Assembly (NCBI RefSeq): GCF_001663175.1
Contig: NZ_CP016033.1
Location: forward strand, 1,984,001-2,048,000
Direction of reading: 5' to 3'
Length of the DNA stretch: 64,000 bases
Source of the DNA: Erythrobacter neustonensis
GTDB taxonomy: Bacteria; Pseudomonadota; Alphaproteobacteria; Sphingomonadales; Sphingomonadaceae
In this document: piece by piece, positions 17,268 through 25,686 of the stretch
Numbering within the stretch: position 1 is the stretch's first letter
How the letters are laid out: each line of letters opens with the position of its first letter
The notes under the pieces: generated by a model
Database searches by the model: none
Told to the model about the DNA's origin: nothing
The model's input: only the letters and a program-made list of their open reading frames with translations
Made by a program: the position numbers and the translations under genes

Positions 17268-18170
17268 CTAGCCGCGCGCTGGACCTCGCCAGCGGATGAT
17301 CAGGGTGAGCCCTTCGGATTGCCCTGCATCAGACCCCGCCTTGCGCGTGTCTGATCCGGCTTTGCCCGGTTCCAATGCCGTCTTGACCCCTGTCAGACCC
17401 CCGCCAGCATCGCTTTGGTCGTCATGTTTCACGTGAAACACGGCGCGCCGCGCATCGGCCCGCGCGCGGGCAAGGATTGCCGGCGGCACATCGCCATCGA
17501 TCAACAGGACATCCGCCTCACCCAGCAACCGCGCCTGCCTCAGCGTCAGATCCTCGGGATCGTCGCTGTCGAGAACAATCGTCACCGGCGCGAGCGAGCG
17601 GGGCAATAGCGTTCCCTCGGCCCAGTCCCCAACCCGTTCAAAAGATTGCGGATCGAACGGATCAATCGGGCCGCCCTCGCGCAAGGCCGCATCCACCACC
17701 CGCCGCCGGTCGGCGCCGTCGGGAAACCGCCGCCGCAGGGCAGGCCGCGCCGCCTCCAGCGCCCGCGCCAACCGTCCCAGCGTTTCAGGCAGCACCCGCT
17801 CCAGCCGCAGCCGGACATGCTTGGCCAGCCCGGCCGACGCGCCGCCGGTCCCCACAGCGATCAGCAGCGGGTCGCGGTCGAGGATTGAAGGCGTTGTAAA
17901 ATCGCATAATTCCGGGCGGTCGACGACATTGACCAGCATCCCGGCACAGCGCGCATTGATCGCCGCGACCTCGCAGGCCTTGGCATCGTCGAAGGCGATG
18001 AAGGCGATCCGCACGCCTTCGTCCACCGCGCGGGCGAAATCATCGACGATCCGCCCCCCGGCCCGTTCGACCAGCCGCCGCTTGGGCTCTGCCGCCGCAC
18101 CGTCGCCCATCACCAGCACCTGTTTGCCGGTGATCTGGTGAAACAGCGGCAGGCTGGCGATCGTGCTCAT
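17268..18170 (-). CDS. Siroheme synthase N-terminal domain protein (precorrin-2 dehydrogenase/ferrochelatase)
   Basis: Predicted to convert precorrin-2 to sirohydrochlorin and insert iron, giving the siroheme used by sulfite and nitrite reductases. The 300-aa protein has the NAD-binding lead 'KQVLVMGDGAAAEPKRRLV' and the catalytic stretch 'NVVDRPELCDFTTPSILDRD' plus 'TGGASAGLAKHVRLRLE' of CysG N-domains. The methyltransferase half is absent. The last 60 residues are an unconserved tail with the short repeat KAGSD, and they include 'FHVKH' encoded by a parS site. The ATG at 18170 lies 7 bases after the lysA stop, so they are likely cotranscribed. Confidence 0.8.
   Translation of the reverse strand: MSTIASLPLFHQITGKQVLVMGDGAAAEPKRRLVERAGGRIVDDFARAVDEGVRIAFIAFDDAKACEVAAINARCAGMLVNVVDRPELCDFTTPSILDRDPLLIAVGTGGASAGLAKHVRLRLERVLPETLGRLARALEAARPALRRRFPDGADRRRVVDAALREGGPIDPFDPQSFERVGDWAEGTLLPRSLAPVTIVLDSDDPEDLTLRQARLLGEADVLLIDGDVPPAILARARADARRAVFHVKHDDQSDAGGGLTGVKTALEPGKAGSDTRKAGSDAGQSEGLTLIIRWRGPARG
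17425..17440. other. parS centromere site (perfect 16-mer)
   Basis: TGTTTCACGTGAAACA, identical to the canonical parS sequence bound by ParB. It lies inside the 3' part of the siroheme-domain gene, where it encodes VFHVKH on the minus strand. A second perfect copy is at 53439. parS sites cluster near the chromosomal origin. Confidence 0.92.
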
Positions 18171-18177
18171 GACCGCG

Positions 18178-19437
18178 TCAGAGCAGCCATTCGGGCACGC
18201 GTTCGGCGTCCATGATCGCACCGGCCTCGATCCGGTCGGCGACAACCGCGAACCGGTCGCCATCAACCAGCACTTCGGCCACGAACCCGCGCGAATTGTA
18301 GGACGAGGCCATCGTCGCGCCATAGGCGCCCGCGGTGCGGAACACGGCGAGGTCGCCCGCTTCCAACGCATCGCATTCGCGGCCCATCGCGAAGGTATCG
18401 CCGGTTTCGCAGATCGGGCCGACGATATTGGCGGTCATCTGCGCAGCGCTGGGCTCGACCGCTTCGAAATGGTGATAGGCGCCGTAAAGGGCAGGCCGCG
18501 CGAGATCGTTCATCGCCGCATCGACGATCACGAAGGGGTCCTTGATCCCGCGCTTGACCCGCACCACACGGGTGAGCAGCACGCCGGCATTCCCCGCGAT
18601 CACGCGGCCGGGTTCGAAGATCAGCTTGACGCCCCAGTCCTTCGTCACCCGCGCGACCATCGCACCGTATTCGGCCGGCGCGGGCAGCACCTCGCCCATG
18701 CGGTAGGGCACGCCAAGCCCGCCGCCGAGATCGACATGCGTGATCGTGTGCCCCGCGCTGCGCAGCGCGGCGACCAGCGCGCCGAGCTTCTCGAAGGCGG
18801 TCTCGAGCGGCGCGAGATCGGCGAGCTGGCTGCCGATATGCACCGCAACGCCGCGCAGGTTCACCCCCGGCAGACCGGCCAGCTTGCCGAAGATCTGGCC
18901 TGCCTCGCTGATCGGCACACCGAACTTGTTGTCGGCCTTGCCGGTCGAAATCTTGTCATGCGTGCCGGCATCGACATCGGGGTTGATCCGCAGCGTGCAC
19001 TGCGCGGTCAGGCCCTTGGCGGCCGCAATCGCGGCAAGTTCGAGGCCCTCTTCCTCGCTCTCGATATTGAACTGGCCGATCCCGGCTTCGAGCGCGGCGG
19101 TCATCTCGGCAGCGGTCTTGCCGACGCCCGAGAAAACGATCATTTCGGGCGCAATCCCGGCGGCAAGCGCGCGGCGCATTTCGCCCACCGAGACGACATC
19201 GGCCCCCATGCCCTGCGCGCCCAAGACTTTGAGCACGGCAAGATTGGGGTTCGATTTGACCGCAAAGGCGATCAGCTTGTCCGGCACATCGGCAAGCGCG
19301 TCGCGGAACACCTGCGCGTGGCGTTCGAGCGTTGCGCGCGAATAGACATAGACCGGCGTTCCGACCACCTCGGCGATCTCCGGCAGGGGGACGTCTTCGG
19401 CATGCATGACGCCGCCGTTCAGGGCAAAATGATCCAT
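18178..19437 (-). CDS. lysA: Diaminopimelate decarboxylase
   Basis: Final step of lysine synthesis, meso-DAP to L-lysine (419 aa, normal). It has a fold-III PLP enzyme signature: PLP lysine K61 in 'AFAVKSNPN', 'HIGSQ' near 200, the glycine-rich phosphate loop 'VDLGGGLGVPY', 'FEPGRVIAGNAG', and active-site Cys/Glu in 'PICETGDTFA' near 350. The ATG at 19437 is supported by the standard 'MDHFALNGGVMHAEDVPL' opening. It lies downstream of argH and the small lipoprotein gene, an order I recall as common in sphingomonads. Confidence 0.96.
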   Translation of the reverse strand: MDHFALNGGVMHAEDVPLPEIAEVVGTPVYVYSRATLERHAQVFRDALADVPDKLIAFAVKSNPNLAVLKVLGAQGMGADVVSVGEMRRALAAGIAPEMIVFSGVGKTAAEMTAALEAGIGQFNIESEEEGLELAAIAAAKGLTAQCTLRINPDVDAGTHDKISTGKADNKFGVPISEAGQIFGKLAGLPGVNLRGVAVHIGSQLADLAPLETAFEKLGALVAALRSAGHTITHVDLGGGLGVPYRMGEVLPAPAEYGAMVARVTKDWGVKLIFEPGRVIAGNAGVLLTRVVRVKRGIKDPFVIVDAAMNDLARPALYGAYHHFEAVEPSAAQMTANIVGPICETGDTFAMGRECDALEAGDLAVFRTAGAYGATMASSYNSRGFVAEVLVDGDRFAVVADRIEAGAIMDAERVPEWLL

Positions 19438-19446
19438 GGTTCCAGT

Positions 19447-19686
19447 CTATTCAGGCGGGAGGTCGAAGGGGTCGTCCTGCCGTTCTTCCGAACGGCGGCG
19501 CAATTCGACGCTGCGTTCGGGTGCGGCCAACGCTTCGCGCCGGAGAAGTTCCTCGGCAGACGGCGTGGCGGCCGCGCCATAGGGGGCCTCGGGCATTTTC
19601 GCGCCTTGGGGCGGGGTGAGCGGGGATACGCTTCCGCACCCGGCCAGCACCAGCGCCAACGCCGTAGCAGCAGTGATCCGCATCAT
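19447..19686 (-). CDS. Small lipoprotein between argH and lysA
   Basis: 79 aa. The lipobox LVLAGC puts the modified Cys at residue 17. The mature part is short, charged and proline-rich ([35 protein letters not shown]), with no enzyme motif. Position next to lysA recalls the LptM/YifL-type lipoprotein family, which partners the LPS transporter LptDE, but the conserved G-x-K-G-P-L-Y motif is not obvious, so that link is only suggestive. Its start overlaps the argH stop. Confidence 0.7.
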   Translation of the reverse strand: MMRITAATALALVLAGCGSVSPLTPPQGAKMPEAPYGAAATPSAEELLRREALAAPERSVELRRRSEERQDDPFDLPPE

Positions 19687-21095
19687 TCCTCCATTCCCAA
19701 TACGCCCCGCGCGGCGGCGACCTGACGGCGCACTTGTTCGGGCGCGGTGCCGCCATAGGACGCGCGCGCCGCGACCGAGGCATCGACCGACAGCGCGGCA
19801 TAGACGTTTTCGGTGATGCGCGCATCGATCGCCTGCAAATCGGCGAGCGGAAGCTGGTCGAGCGCGATGCCGCGGCTCTCCGCCAGTTTCACCGCGGCCC
19901 CGGTGATATGGTGTGCCTCGCGGAACGGAATGCCGCCCTCGCGGACCAGCCAGTCGGCCAGATCGGTCGCGGTGGCATAGCCGAGTTCGGCAGCGGCGCG
20001 CATGCGCGGGGTGTTGAAAGTTGCGCCGGCGATCATTCCGGTCATCGCCGCGATGCTGAGGCCCATCAGGCTGGCGGCTTCGAACACCGGCGGCTTGTCG
20101 TCCTGCATGTCCTTGGAATAGGCCAGCGGCAGGCCTTTCATCGTGATCATCAGGCTGGTGAGGCTGCCGATCACGCGGCCCGAATGCCCGCGCACCAGTT
20201 CGGCAGCGTCGGGGTTCTTCTTCTGCGGCATGATCGACGAACCGGTCGAGAGGCTGTCAGGCAAGCGGATGAAGCCGAAGGGCTGGCTCGCCCAGAGGAT
20301 CAGTTCCTCGGCAAGACGCGAGAGGTGCAGCGCGGTCGCCGAGCAGCACCACAGGAAATCGAGCGCAAAGTCGCGGTCGGATACGGCATCGAGCGAATTG
20401 GCGGTGGGCCGGTCGAAGCCCAATGCTTGCGCGGTCGCTTCGCGGTCGATCGGAAAGCCCGTTCCGGCAAGCGCGGCACTGCCGAGCGGGCATTCGTTCA
20501 TGCGCTCCTTGGCATCGGCGATGCGGGCGCGGTCACGCCGGAACATTTCGTAATAGGCCATGAGGTGGTGGCCCAATGTGACGGGCTGCGCGGTCTGCAG
20601 GTGGGTGAAACCGGGCATGATGCTGTCCGCATGCTCGCCTGCGCGGCGCACCAGCGCCTGTTGCAGGGCGGCGAGGCCTTCGTCCATCTGGGCAAAGGCA
20701 TCGCGCACCCACAGGCGGAAATCGGTCGCGACCTGATCGTTGCGGCTGCGCGCGGTGTGAAGGCGCCCTGCGACCGGGCCGATCAGTTCGGCGAGCCGCG
20801 CCTCGGTGGTCATGTGGATGTCTTCGTGGTCCCAGTCCTCGGGCACGCCGTCGGCTTCGTATTCGGCGGCGACCGCGTCCAGACCCGCGCTGATCGCCCC
20901 GGCATCCTCGGCCGCGACGATCCCGGCCTTGCCCAGCATCGCGACATGCGCCTTGGACGCGGCGATATCCTGCCGCCACAGCGCCTTGTCGAACGGGATC
21001 GAGGCGTTGATTTCGCGCATGATCGCGCTAGGGCCATCAGCAAAGCGGCCGCCCCACATCGCGTTGGTCGCTGGCTTGTGATCGGAGCCTGTCAT
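19683..21095 (-). CDS. argH: Argininosuccinate lyase
   Basis: Cleaves argininosuccinate to arginine and fumarate, the last step of arginine synthesis (470 aa). '[11 protein letters not shown]' opens the fold. The fumarase/aspartase superfamily signature '[12 protein letters not shown]' carries the catalytic Ser loop, and '[10 protein letters not shown]' and '[15 protein letters not shown]' are the other two conserved regions. The start ATG complements CAT 21093-21095, which shares two bases with the ATG of the divergent TlpA gene (CATG). An internal start at MWGG (21059) is possible but would remove a lead that alphaproteobacterial ArgH proteins usually have. Confidence 0.95.
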   Translation of the reverse strand: MTGSDHKPATNAMWGGRFADGPSAIMREINASIPFDKALWRQDIAASKAHVAMLGKAGIVAAEDAGAISAGLDAVAAEYEADGVPEDWDHEDIHMTTEARLAELIGPVAGRLHTARSRNDQVATDFRLWVRDAFAQMDEGLAALQQALVRRAGEHADSIMPGFTHLQTAQPVTLGHHLMAYYEMFRRDRARIADAKERMNECPLGSAALAGTGFPIDREATAQALGFDRPTANSLDAVSDRDFALDFLWCCSATALHLSRLAEELILWASQPFGFIRLPDSLSTGSSIMPQKKNPDAAELVRGHSGRVIGSLTSLMITMKGLPLAYSKDMQDDKPPVFEAASLMGLSIAAMTGMIAGATFNTPRMRAAAELGYATATDLADWLVREGGIPFREAHHITGAAVKLAESRGIALDQLPLADLQAIDARITENVYAALSVDASVAARASYGGTAPEQVRRQVAAARGVLGMEE

Positions 21096-21660
21096 GTCGC
21101 GCGTCTCGCTCATTCTCGGATTGCCGCTCCTGCTGTTGGCGGGATGCGATAGGGAAGCCGGCGCGCCAGCGCAACCGGTTGAGGCTGCCGATGCGGCAGC
21201 GATACCGACCGGACTGCTGACCCGCCAGTTTGCCGGAACGCCGATGCCTGCGATCACGGTTTCCGACGCGCAAGGCAAGACGCTCGATCTCGCTGCGCAG
21301 GACGGGCCGGTGCTGCTCAACCTGTGGGCGACGTGGTGCGGCCCCTGCGTCAAGGAAATGCCCGCGCTCGACACGCTGGCAGCCGCGCTCGAAGGCGAGG
21401 TGAGGGTTGTCACCGTCAGTCAGGATATCCGCGCGGCCGAGGTGGTCACGCCGTTCTTTGCCAAGGGCGGCTATGCGCGGCTTGAACCCTGGCTCGATCC
21501 CGATGCGCAGCTGTCAGCCCAGTTCACCCCCGAAGGCGCGCTACCACTGACGGTGCTGTTCGATGCCAGCGGCAAGGAGGTACTGCGGGTGGCGGGCGGT
21601 TACGAATGGGGCACGCCAGAGGCCGCAGCGCTGGTGCGCGAAAGCCTCGCCGCGCGCTAG
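21094..21660 (+). CDS. TlpA-family thiol:disulfide oxidoreductase, lipoprotein
   Basis: A 188-aa periplasmic thioredoxin-like protein. The lipobox LLLAGC (Cys18) suggests membrane anchoring. Thioredoxin active site WCGPC has Cys82 and Cys85 ('[17 protein letters not shown]'), and the cis-Pro loop '[10 protein letters not shown]' is present. It probably keeps extracytoplasmic cysteines reduced, for example during cytochrome c maturation. It is squeezed between neighbours on the opposite strand: its ATG overlaps the argH start and its TAG overlaps the psd stop, so it has no non-coding flank. Its promoter must lie inside argH. Confidence 0.9.
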   Translation: MSRVSLILGLPLLLLAGCDREAGAPAQPVEAADAAAIPTGLLTRQFAGTPMPAITVSDAQGKTLDLAAQDGPVLLNLWATWCGPCVKEMPALDTLAAALEGEVRVVTVSQDIRAAEVVTPFFAKGGYARLEPWLDPDAQLSAQFTPEGALPLTVLFDASGKEVLRVAGGYEWGTPEAAALVRESLAAR

Positions 21661-22502
21661 GTGCCGCGCCGGCCGATCGCTTCGCCCATCCGCAGCGGCG
21701 CACCGGGCGCAAGGTCTTCGTGCCACACCACGCGGCCGGGTTCGAACAGCATCACCACGGTCGAACCGAGGTAGAAGCGGCCCATTTCGTCGCCTGCGGC
21801 AAAGCTGCGCTGCTGGCCGGTAAAATCCTCGTGCACGGGCGCGTCGGCATGGACGCGGAAGGCGTTGGGCCACACCGTGTCGATCCCGGCGACGATCATC
21901 GCGCCGACCATGATGCTGGCAAAATGCCCGTCGGGCCCGTCGAACCGGCAGGATAACCGCTCGTTGCGCGCGAACAGGCGGTCGACCCCGGCGGCGGTCG
22001 CGGTGTTGACCGAAAACAGGTCGCCCGGAATGTAGCTGGTCTTCGTCAGCGTGCCCGCGGCGGGCATATGGACGCGGTGGTAATCCTTGGGCGACAGGTA
22101 AATCGTCATGAAGCTGCCGCCTTCGAAGCGCGCGGCTTCGGTTGGGGAACAGCCGAGGATTTCGGCGACGCTGTAATCGCGTCCCTTGGCCTGGATGATC
22201 CGTCCGCCGGTGACCGGGCCAAGCTGGCTGACCGCGCCATCGGCGGGCGAGACGATGAATTGCGCGGTGTCCGCCAGGGGGCGTGCGCCGGGTTTCAGTT
22301 CGCGCGTGAAGAAGTCGTTGAAGCTGGTGAACTCGCCGATCCCGCGTGCCGCTTCGGAAAGGTCGACGTCGTAGGCGGCGGCAAAGCGGCGGATCATCCG
22401 GTCGCGCAGCCACGGGCTTTCGCTGGCGGCAAGGCGCCCTGCAAACCGCGAGAGCGCGTGCTGCGGAACAAGATGCTGGAGCGCGATGAAAAGACTGGAC
22501 AT
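21657..22502 (-). CDS. psd: Phosphatidylserine decarboxylase proenzyme
   Basis: Makes phosphatidylethanolamine from phosphatidylserine at the inner membrane (281 aa). Self-cleavage site LGST at 245-248 gives the pyruvoyl group from Ser247. Asp87 in 'VSPADG' and His144 in 'YHRVHMPAAG' are the other maturation residues. It is the larger, gammaproteobacterial-like type rather than the short Psd found in many alphaproteobacteria. The ATG at 22502 (MSSLFIALQHLVPQ) fits the family. The RNase H-like gene lies 10 bases upstream on the same strand. Confidence 0.94.
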   Translation of the reverse strand: MSSLFIALQHLVPQHALSRFAGRLAASESPWLRDRMIRRFAAAYDVDLSEAARGIGEFTSFNDFFTRELKPGARPLADTAQFIVSPADGAVSQLGPVTGGRIIQAKGRDYSVAEILGCSPTEAARFEGGSFMTIYLSPKDYHRVHMPAAGTLTKTSYIPGDLFSVNTATAAGVDRLFARNERLSCRFDGPDGHFASIMVGAMIVAGIDTVWPNAFRVHADAPVHEDFTGQQRSFAAGDEMGRFYLGSTVVMLFEPGRVVWHEDLAPGAPLRMGEAIGRRGT

Positions 22503-22512
22503 GGCTATCGCG

Positions 22513-22902
22513 CTAAAGCCCCGCCGCCCGGCGTGCAAGCGCGATCCCGGCAAGGTTCTGCGCGCGCGGCGTCCAGACCAGCCGGCGCGGGGGTCCGAGC
22601 GCGGCGATCCGCGAATAGCGGGCAAGGTGATGCAGCGCTGCCGGTGCGCAGCGCGTCGAGCCGCTGGCCTGCGCGATCACCTCGCGCGAATCTCCGACCA
22701 GATCGAAGTCGCGCTCGCCAAGATCATGGGCGAGCGTCAGTGCGAGGACGAGCGCGGTCCATTCGGCATCGGTCGAGCTGCCGTCTCCCAGATCATCGAA
22801 GAAATGCGCTTCCCCGCGCACGACGACCGCCGCGGACATCGGCCCGGGATTGGGTTGGCAGCCCCCGTCGAAGAAGATCTTGCGCCGCGATCCGGCTGCC
22901 AT
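22513..22902 (-). CDS. RNase HI-like protein with an altered active site
   Basis: 129 aa with the RNase H fold: Asp12 in 'FFDGGCQPNPGP', Glu47 in 'SSTDAEWTALVLAL' and Asp71 in 'LVGDSREVIAQ' match the first three catalytic positions of RNase HI. The fourth aspartate (normally N-x-x-A-D) appears as Gly119 in 'AQNLAGIALARRA'. It may be a weak nuclease or a binding protein. ATG 22902 is chosen to start at 'MAAGSRRKIFFDGG'. It is probably cotranscribed with psd. Confidence 0.75.
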   Translation of the reverse strand: MAAGSRRKIFFDGGCQPNPGPMSAAVVVRGEAHFFDDLGDGSSTDAEWTALVLALTLAHDLGERDFDLVGDSREVIAQASGSTRCAPAALHHLARYSRIAALGPPRRLVWTPRAQNLAGIALARRAAGL

Positions 22903-22974
22903 GGGACGTGACTCCACCCTGCGTGAATGGCACACCGGGCAGACGCGTTGCTGCGCCTGCCCGGAGCCTTATCG

Positions 22975-24126
22975 TCAATTCGGGCGCAACAGAACCGGCC
23001 CGCTGCCCACCCTGATGCGGAGCAGCTCATAGGGTTTGCGGCGCAGATCGCGCCCGCCGTGGAAACCGGGCTGGCGGTGTAGCTGGTTGGCAGTGAAGTA
23101 GAGATAGCGGTCGGTCCCGATCGACAGCGTGTCGGGCCAGCTGATGCGCGGGTCGCTGACCAGCGTTGTCCACTTGCCGCGGTCGAGCATGCGGATCGCG
23201 TTGTTCTCATAATCCCCGGCGAAAACGCGGCCGGCATCGTCTTCGGCGATCCCGTCAGATGCACCCTTGCGCCCCAAGTCGCGGATCGCGCGCGCGAGTT
23301 CCTGTTCCGATACGGCGGGATCGCGCAGCATCGCGGTGGGCACGGCGTGGAGCGTGCGGCCCGAAAGCGGCCCGTAGTAGAGCAGGCTCCCATCCGCGCT
23401 GAGGCCGATTGCATCGCTCGCGATCGCCACCGGCGTTGCCGGTCCCTGTGCAGGGCGGTTCATCAGCACGTCGCCGTCGACGACCGGCGTGAAACCGGGT
23501 TCCGGATTGGTGGTCGCATGGCCCGAAAGGCGGCGGACCGCCTTCCCGCTGGCGATATCGACCACGATGATCCCGCCGATGCCCGCATTGCTGCTGTCGG
23601 TGATATAGGCAACGCCCTCGGCACCCTGCCGCAGATCGAAGCGCACGTCGTTGAGGTAGGTCGTCGGCAGCACGACGCTGGGGGGCAGCACGATGGTCTT
23701 GACCACGCGATTGGTCGCAAGGTCGATCGCAACCAGCTTCGCGCCGCCGGCCTGCGGTGGAGCAAAATTGGGTGCGGCGGTATCGAGCACCCAGAGCCGG
23801 TTGGCCCCGTCTGCGACCACGCTCTGCACCGAGATGAAATGGCCTGCCGGGTCGGCCGGATCGGGGCGGTTGGTCGCCGCGTCGGGGTAGGGCACCGCCT
23901 TGCCATCGACCAGTTCGGCCACGGTGAACGGCGCGTTGTCGCCCCATTGCGGGAAGTTGACGAAGATGCGGCCATTGGGGGCAACGGTCACGCCGGTCGG
24001 CATCGCGCCATCGAAAGTGGCGACCTGTTCGATTTGCGGTGCCGAGGTGGTCTGCGGGGTGGTCGCGCAGGCCGCGAGCGACAGCACGGCGGTCGCGGCG
24101 AGCAGCAATTTGATCGGACGTTTCAT
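22975..24126 (-). CDS. MRJP/yellow-family beta-propeller lipoprotein
   Basis: A 383-aa secreted lipoprotein (lipobox LSLAAC, Cys20). Repeated blade-like strands (GVTVAPNGRIFVNFPQWGD, LWVLDTAAPNF, YITDSSNAGIGGIIVVDI, AIGLSADGSLLYYGPLSGR) and 'SDGIAEDDAGRVFAGDYENN' match the major-royal-jelly-protein/yellow family of six-bladed propellers related to gluconolactonase. A substrate-binding or lactonase role is possible but unproven. It overlaps the old yellow enzyme gene by ATGA and is the last gene of the four-gene operon that faces LysR. Confidence 0.85.
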   Translation of the reverse strand: MKRPIKLLLAATAVLSLAACATTPQTTSAPQIEQVATFDGAMPTGVTVAPNGRIFVNFPQWGDNAPFTVAELVDGKAVPYPDAATNRPDPADPAGHFISVQSVVADGANRLWVLDTAAPNFAPPQAGGAKLVAIDLATNRVVKTIVLPPSVVLPTTYLNDVRFDLRQGAEGVAYITDSSNAGIGGIIVVDIASGKAVRRLSGHATTNPEPGFTPVVDGDVLMNRPAQGPATPVAIASDAIGLSADGSLLYYGPLSGRTLHAVPTAMLRDPAVSEQELARAIRDLGRKGASDGIAEDDAGRVFAGDYENNAIRMLDRGKWTTLVSDPRISWPDTLSIGTDRYLYFTANQLHRQPGFHGGRDLRRKPYELLRIRVGSGPVLLRPN

Positions 24127-25229
24127 GGTTTCATCTCCTTCAGGATGCGTCCGGCTTCGCGCGGTTCGGAGCGCAGATATTGCGGCGGCGCCTTGACCGA
24201 TGCACCCAGAGCGGCGGCGGCGTGCCACGGCCAGCGGGGATCCCACAGCACGGTGCGCGCGATCGCGATCATGTCGGCATCGCCCGCGGCAAGGATGTCC
24301 TCGGCCTGCTGCGGCTCGGTGATGAGGCCGACCGCGATCACCGGCATCGTCACTGCGTCCTTCACCGTGCGGGCCAGCGGCACTTGATAGCCCGGACCCA
24401 CCGGAATATCCTGCCGCGGATCGAGCCCGCCGCTCGACACGTGGATTGCAGCGCACCCGCGCGCTTCGAGTTCGCGTGCAAAGGCGGCGGTTTCCTGCGC
24501 CGTCCAGCCGCCTTCGACCCAGTCGGTGCCCGAGACGCGGACCGTCACGGGCTTGTCGGCCGGAAACGCCGCGCGCACCGCGTCGAACACTTCGAGCGGG
24601 AAACGCATCCGGTTTTCCAGGCTGCCGCCGTATTCGTCGCTGCGCGTGTTCGACAGCGGCGAGAGGAATTCGTGCAGCAGATAGCCATGCGCGGCATGGA
24701 TCTGGATCGCATCGAGGCCCAGCCGGCCCGATCGCTGCGCCGCATCGGCAAAGGCGGCGATGATGCGGTCCAGCCCGGCACGGTCCAGCGCGGTTGGCGG
24801 GTTCTCGCCCTCTTCGAAGGCAAGCGCGCTGGGCGCAACCGTCTGCCAGCCATTGGTATCGCCGGGCGCAATCTGCGCGCCGCCATCCCAGGGCTTGGCG
24901 CAGCTTGCCTTGCGGCCTGCGTGCGCAAGCTGGATCACCAGCGGCATGTCCGACCAGCGGCGCACGCTCGCGATAACCTCCCGCATCGCTTCTTCGGTGC
25001 GGTCGTCGTAGAGCCCGACATCGCCATAGGTGATACGGCCATCGGGGGTCACCGAAGTGGCCTCGATCGTCAGCGCACCCGCGCCCGACATCGCGAGCTG
25101 GCCCAAATGCATCTGGTGCCAGTCATTCATCGCACCGTCTTCGGCCGAATACTGGCACATCGGCGCAATCACGATGCGGTTGGCGAGCCGCAGCCCGCCA
25201 ACCTCGATCGGTTCGAACAATTGTGCCAT
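24123..25229 (-). CDS. NADH:flavin oxidoreductase, old yellow enzyme family (YqjM-like)
   Basis: FMN-dependent ene-reductase (368 aa) reducing activated C=C bonds of electrophiles. The TIM-barrel markers are 'NRIVIAPMCQYSAEDG' with the Cys of the YqjM class, 'VIQLAHAGRKAS' with the substrate His pair (here continued by 'IQIHAAHGYLLHEFLSP'), 'SLENRMRFPLEV' and 'VGLITEPQQAEDIL'. ATG 25229 (MAQLFEPIE) is preferred because it overlaps the glyoxalase stop by one base (TAATG). ATG 25235 is in frame as well. It is the middle gene of the electrophile-type operon. Confidence 0.92.
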   Translation of the reverse strand: MAQLFEPIEVGGLRLANRIVIAPMCQYSAEDGAMNDWHQMHLGQLAMSGAGALTIEATSVTPDGRITYGDVGLYDDRTEEAMREVIASVRRWSDMPLVIQLAHAGRKASCAKPWDGGAQIAPGDTNGWQTVAPSALAFEEGENPPTALDRAGLDRIIAAFADAAQRSGRLGLDAIQIHAAHGYLLHEFLSPLSNTRSDEYGGSLENRMRFPLEVFDAVRAAFPADKPVTVRVSGTDWVEGGWTAQETAAFARELEARGCAAIHVSSGGLDPRQDIPVGPGYQVPLARTVKDAVTMPVIAVGLITEPQQAEDILAAGDADMIAIARTVLWDPRWPWHAAAALGASVKAPPQYLRSEPREAGRILKEMKP

Positions 25230-25684
25230 TACCATTCGCCCGTGTTGGGCATCGAAGCCCAGGGTTCGGCCGGTGCCTTGTGCTCGCCCTTCTGCAGCAA
25301 TTCGACCGAGATGCCGTCGGGCGAGCGCACGAAGGCCATGTGGCCATCGCGCGGCGGGCGGTTGATCGTCACGCCGCCCGCCTGCAACCGCGCGCAGGTC
25401 TCGTAAATGTCGTCGACCCGGTAGGCGAGGTGGCCGAAATTGCGTCCGCCGGTGTAGACTTCGGGCGCGCTGCCGTCTTCGGGCGGCCAGTTATAGGTCA
25501 GCTCGACCTCTGCCGAAGCGCGTTCGCCGACGCCGCGGCTGTCTTCGTCCGCCGCCAGAAAGATCAGCGTAAAACGGCCCTGTTCGCTGTCGAACCGGCG
25601 GGTTTCGCGCAGGCCGAGCAGTTCGAAGAACCGCACCGTGGCTTCGGGGTCGCTGACGCGCAGCATGGTGTGAAGATAGTGCAT
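25229..25684 (-). CDS. gloA: Lactoylglutathione lyase / glyoxalase I family protein
   Basis: A 151-aa VOC metalloenzyme predicted to isomerise the methylglyoxal-glutathione adduct. 'YLHTMLRVSDPEATVRFFELLGL' opens the first beta-alpha-beta-beta-beta module with the metal His. 'TLIFLAADED' follows, 'NFGHLAYRVDDIYETC' gives the second metal His, and 'FVRSPDGISVELLQK' gives the final Glu. It is flanked by a DJ-1/PfpI gene and an ene-reductase, so a role in reactive-carbonyl detoxification is likely. The family is broad, so the exact substrate is inferred. Confidence 0.87.
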   Translation of the reverse strand: MHYLHTMLRVSDPEATVRFFELLGLRETRRFDSEQGRFTLIFLAADEDSRGVGERASAEVELTYNWPPEDGSAPEVYTGGRNFGHLAYRVDDIYETCARLQAGGVTINRPPRDGHMAFVRSPDGISVELLQKGEHKAPAEPWASMPNTGEW

Positions 25685-25686
25685 GA

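Noticed and set aside
17289..17400. Short direct repeats in the tail of the siroheme-domain gene as a mobile-element remnant
   Set aside because: They encode KAGSD twice in frame and have no inverted ends or transposase. Low-complexity coding tail is simpler.
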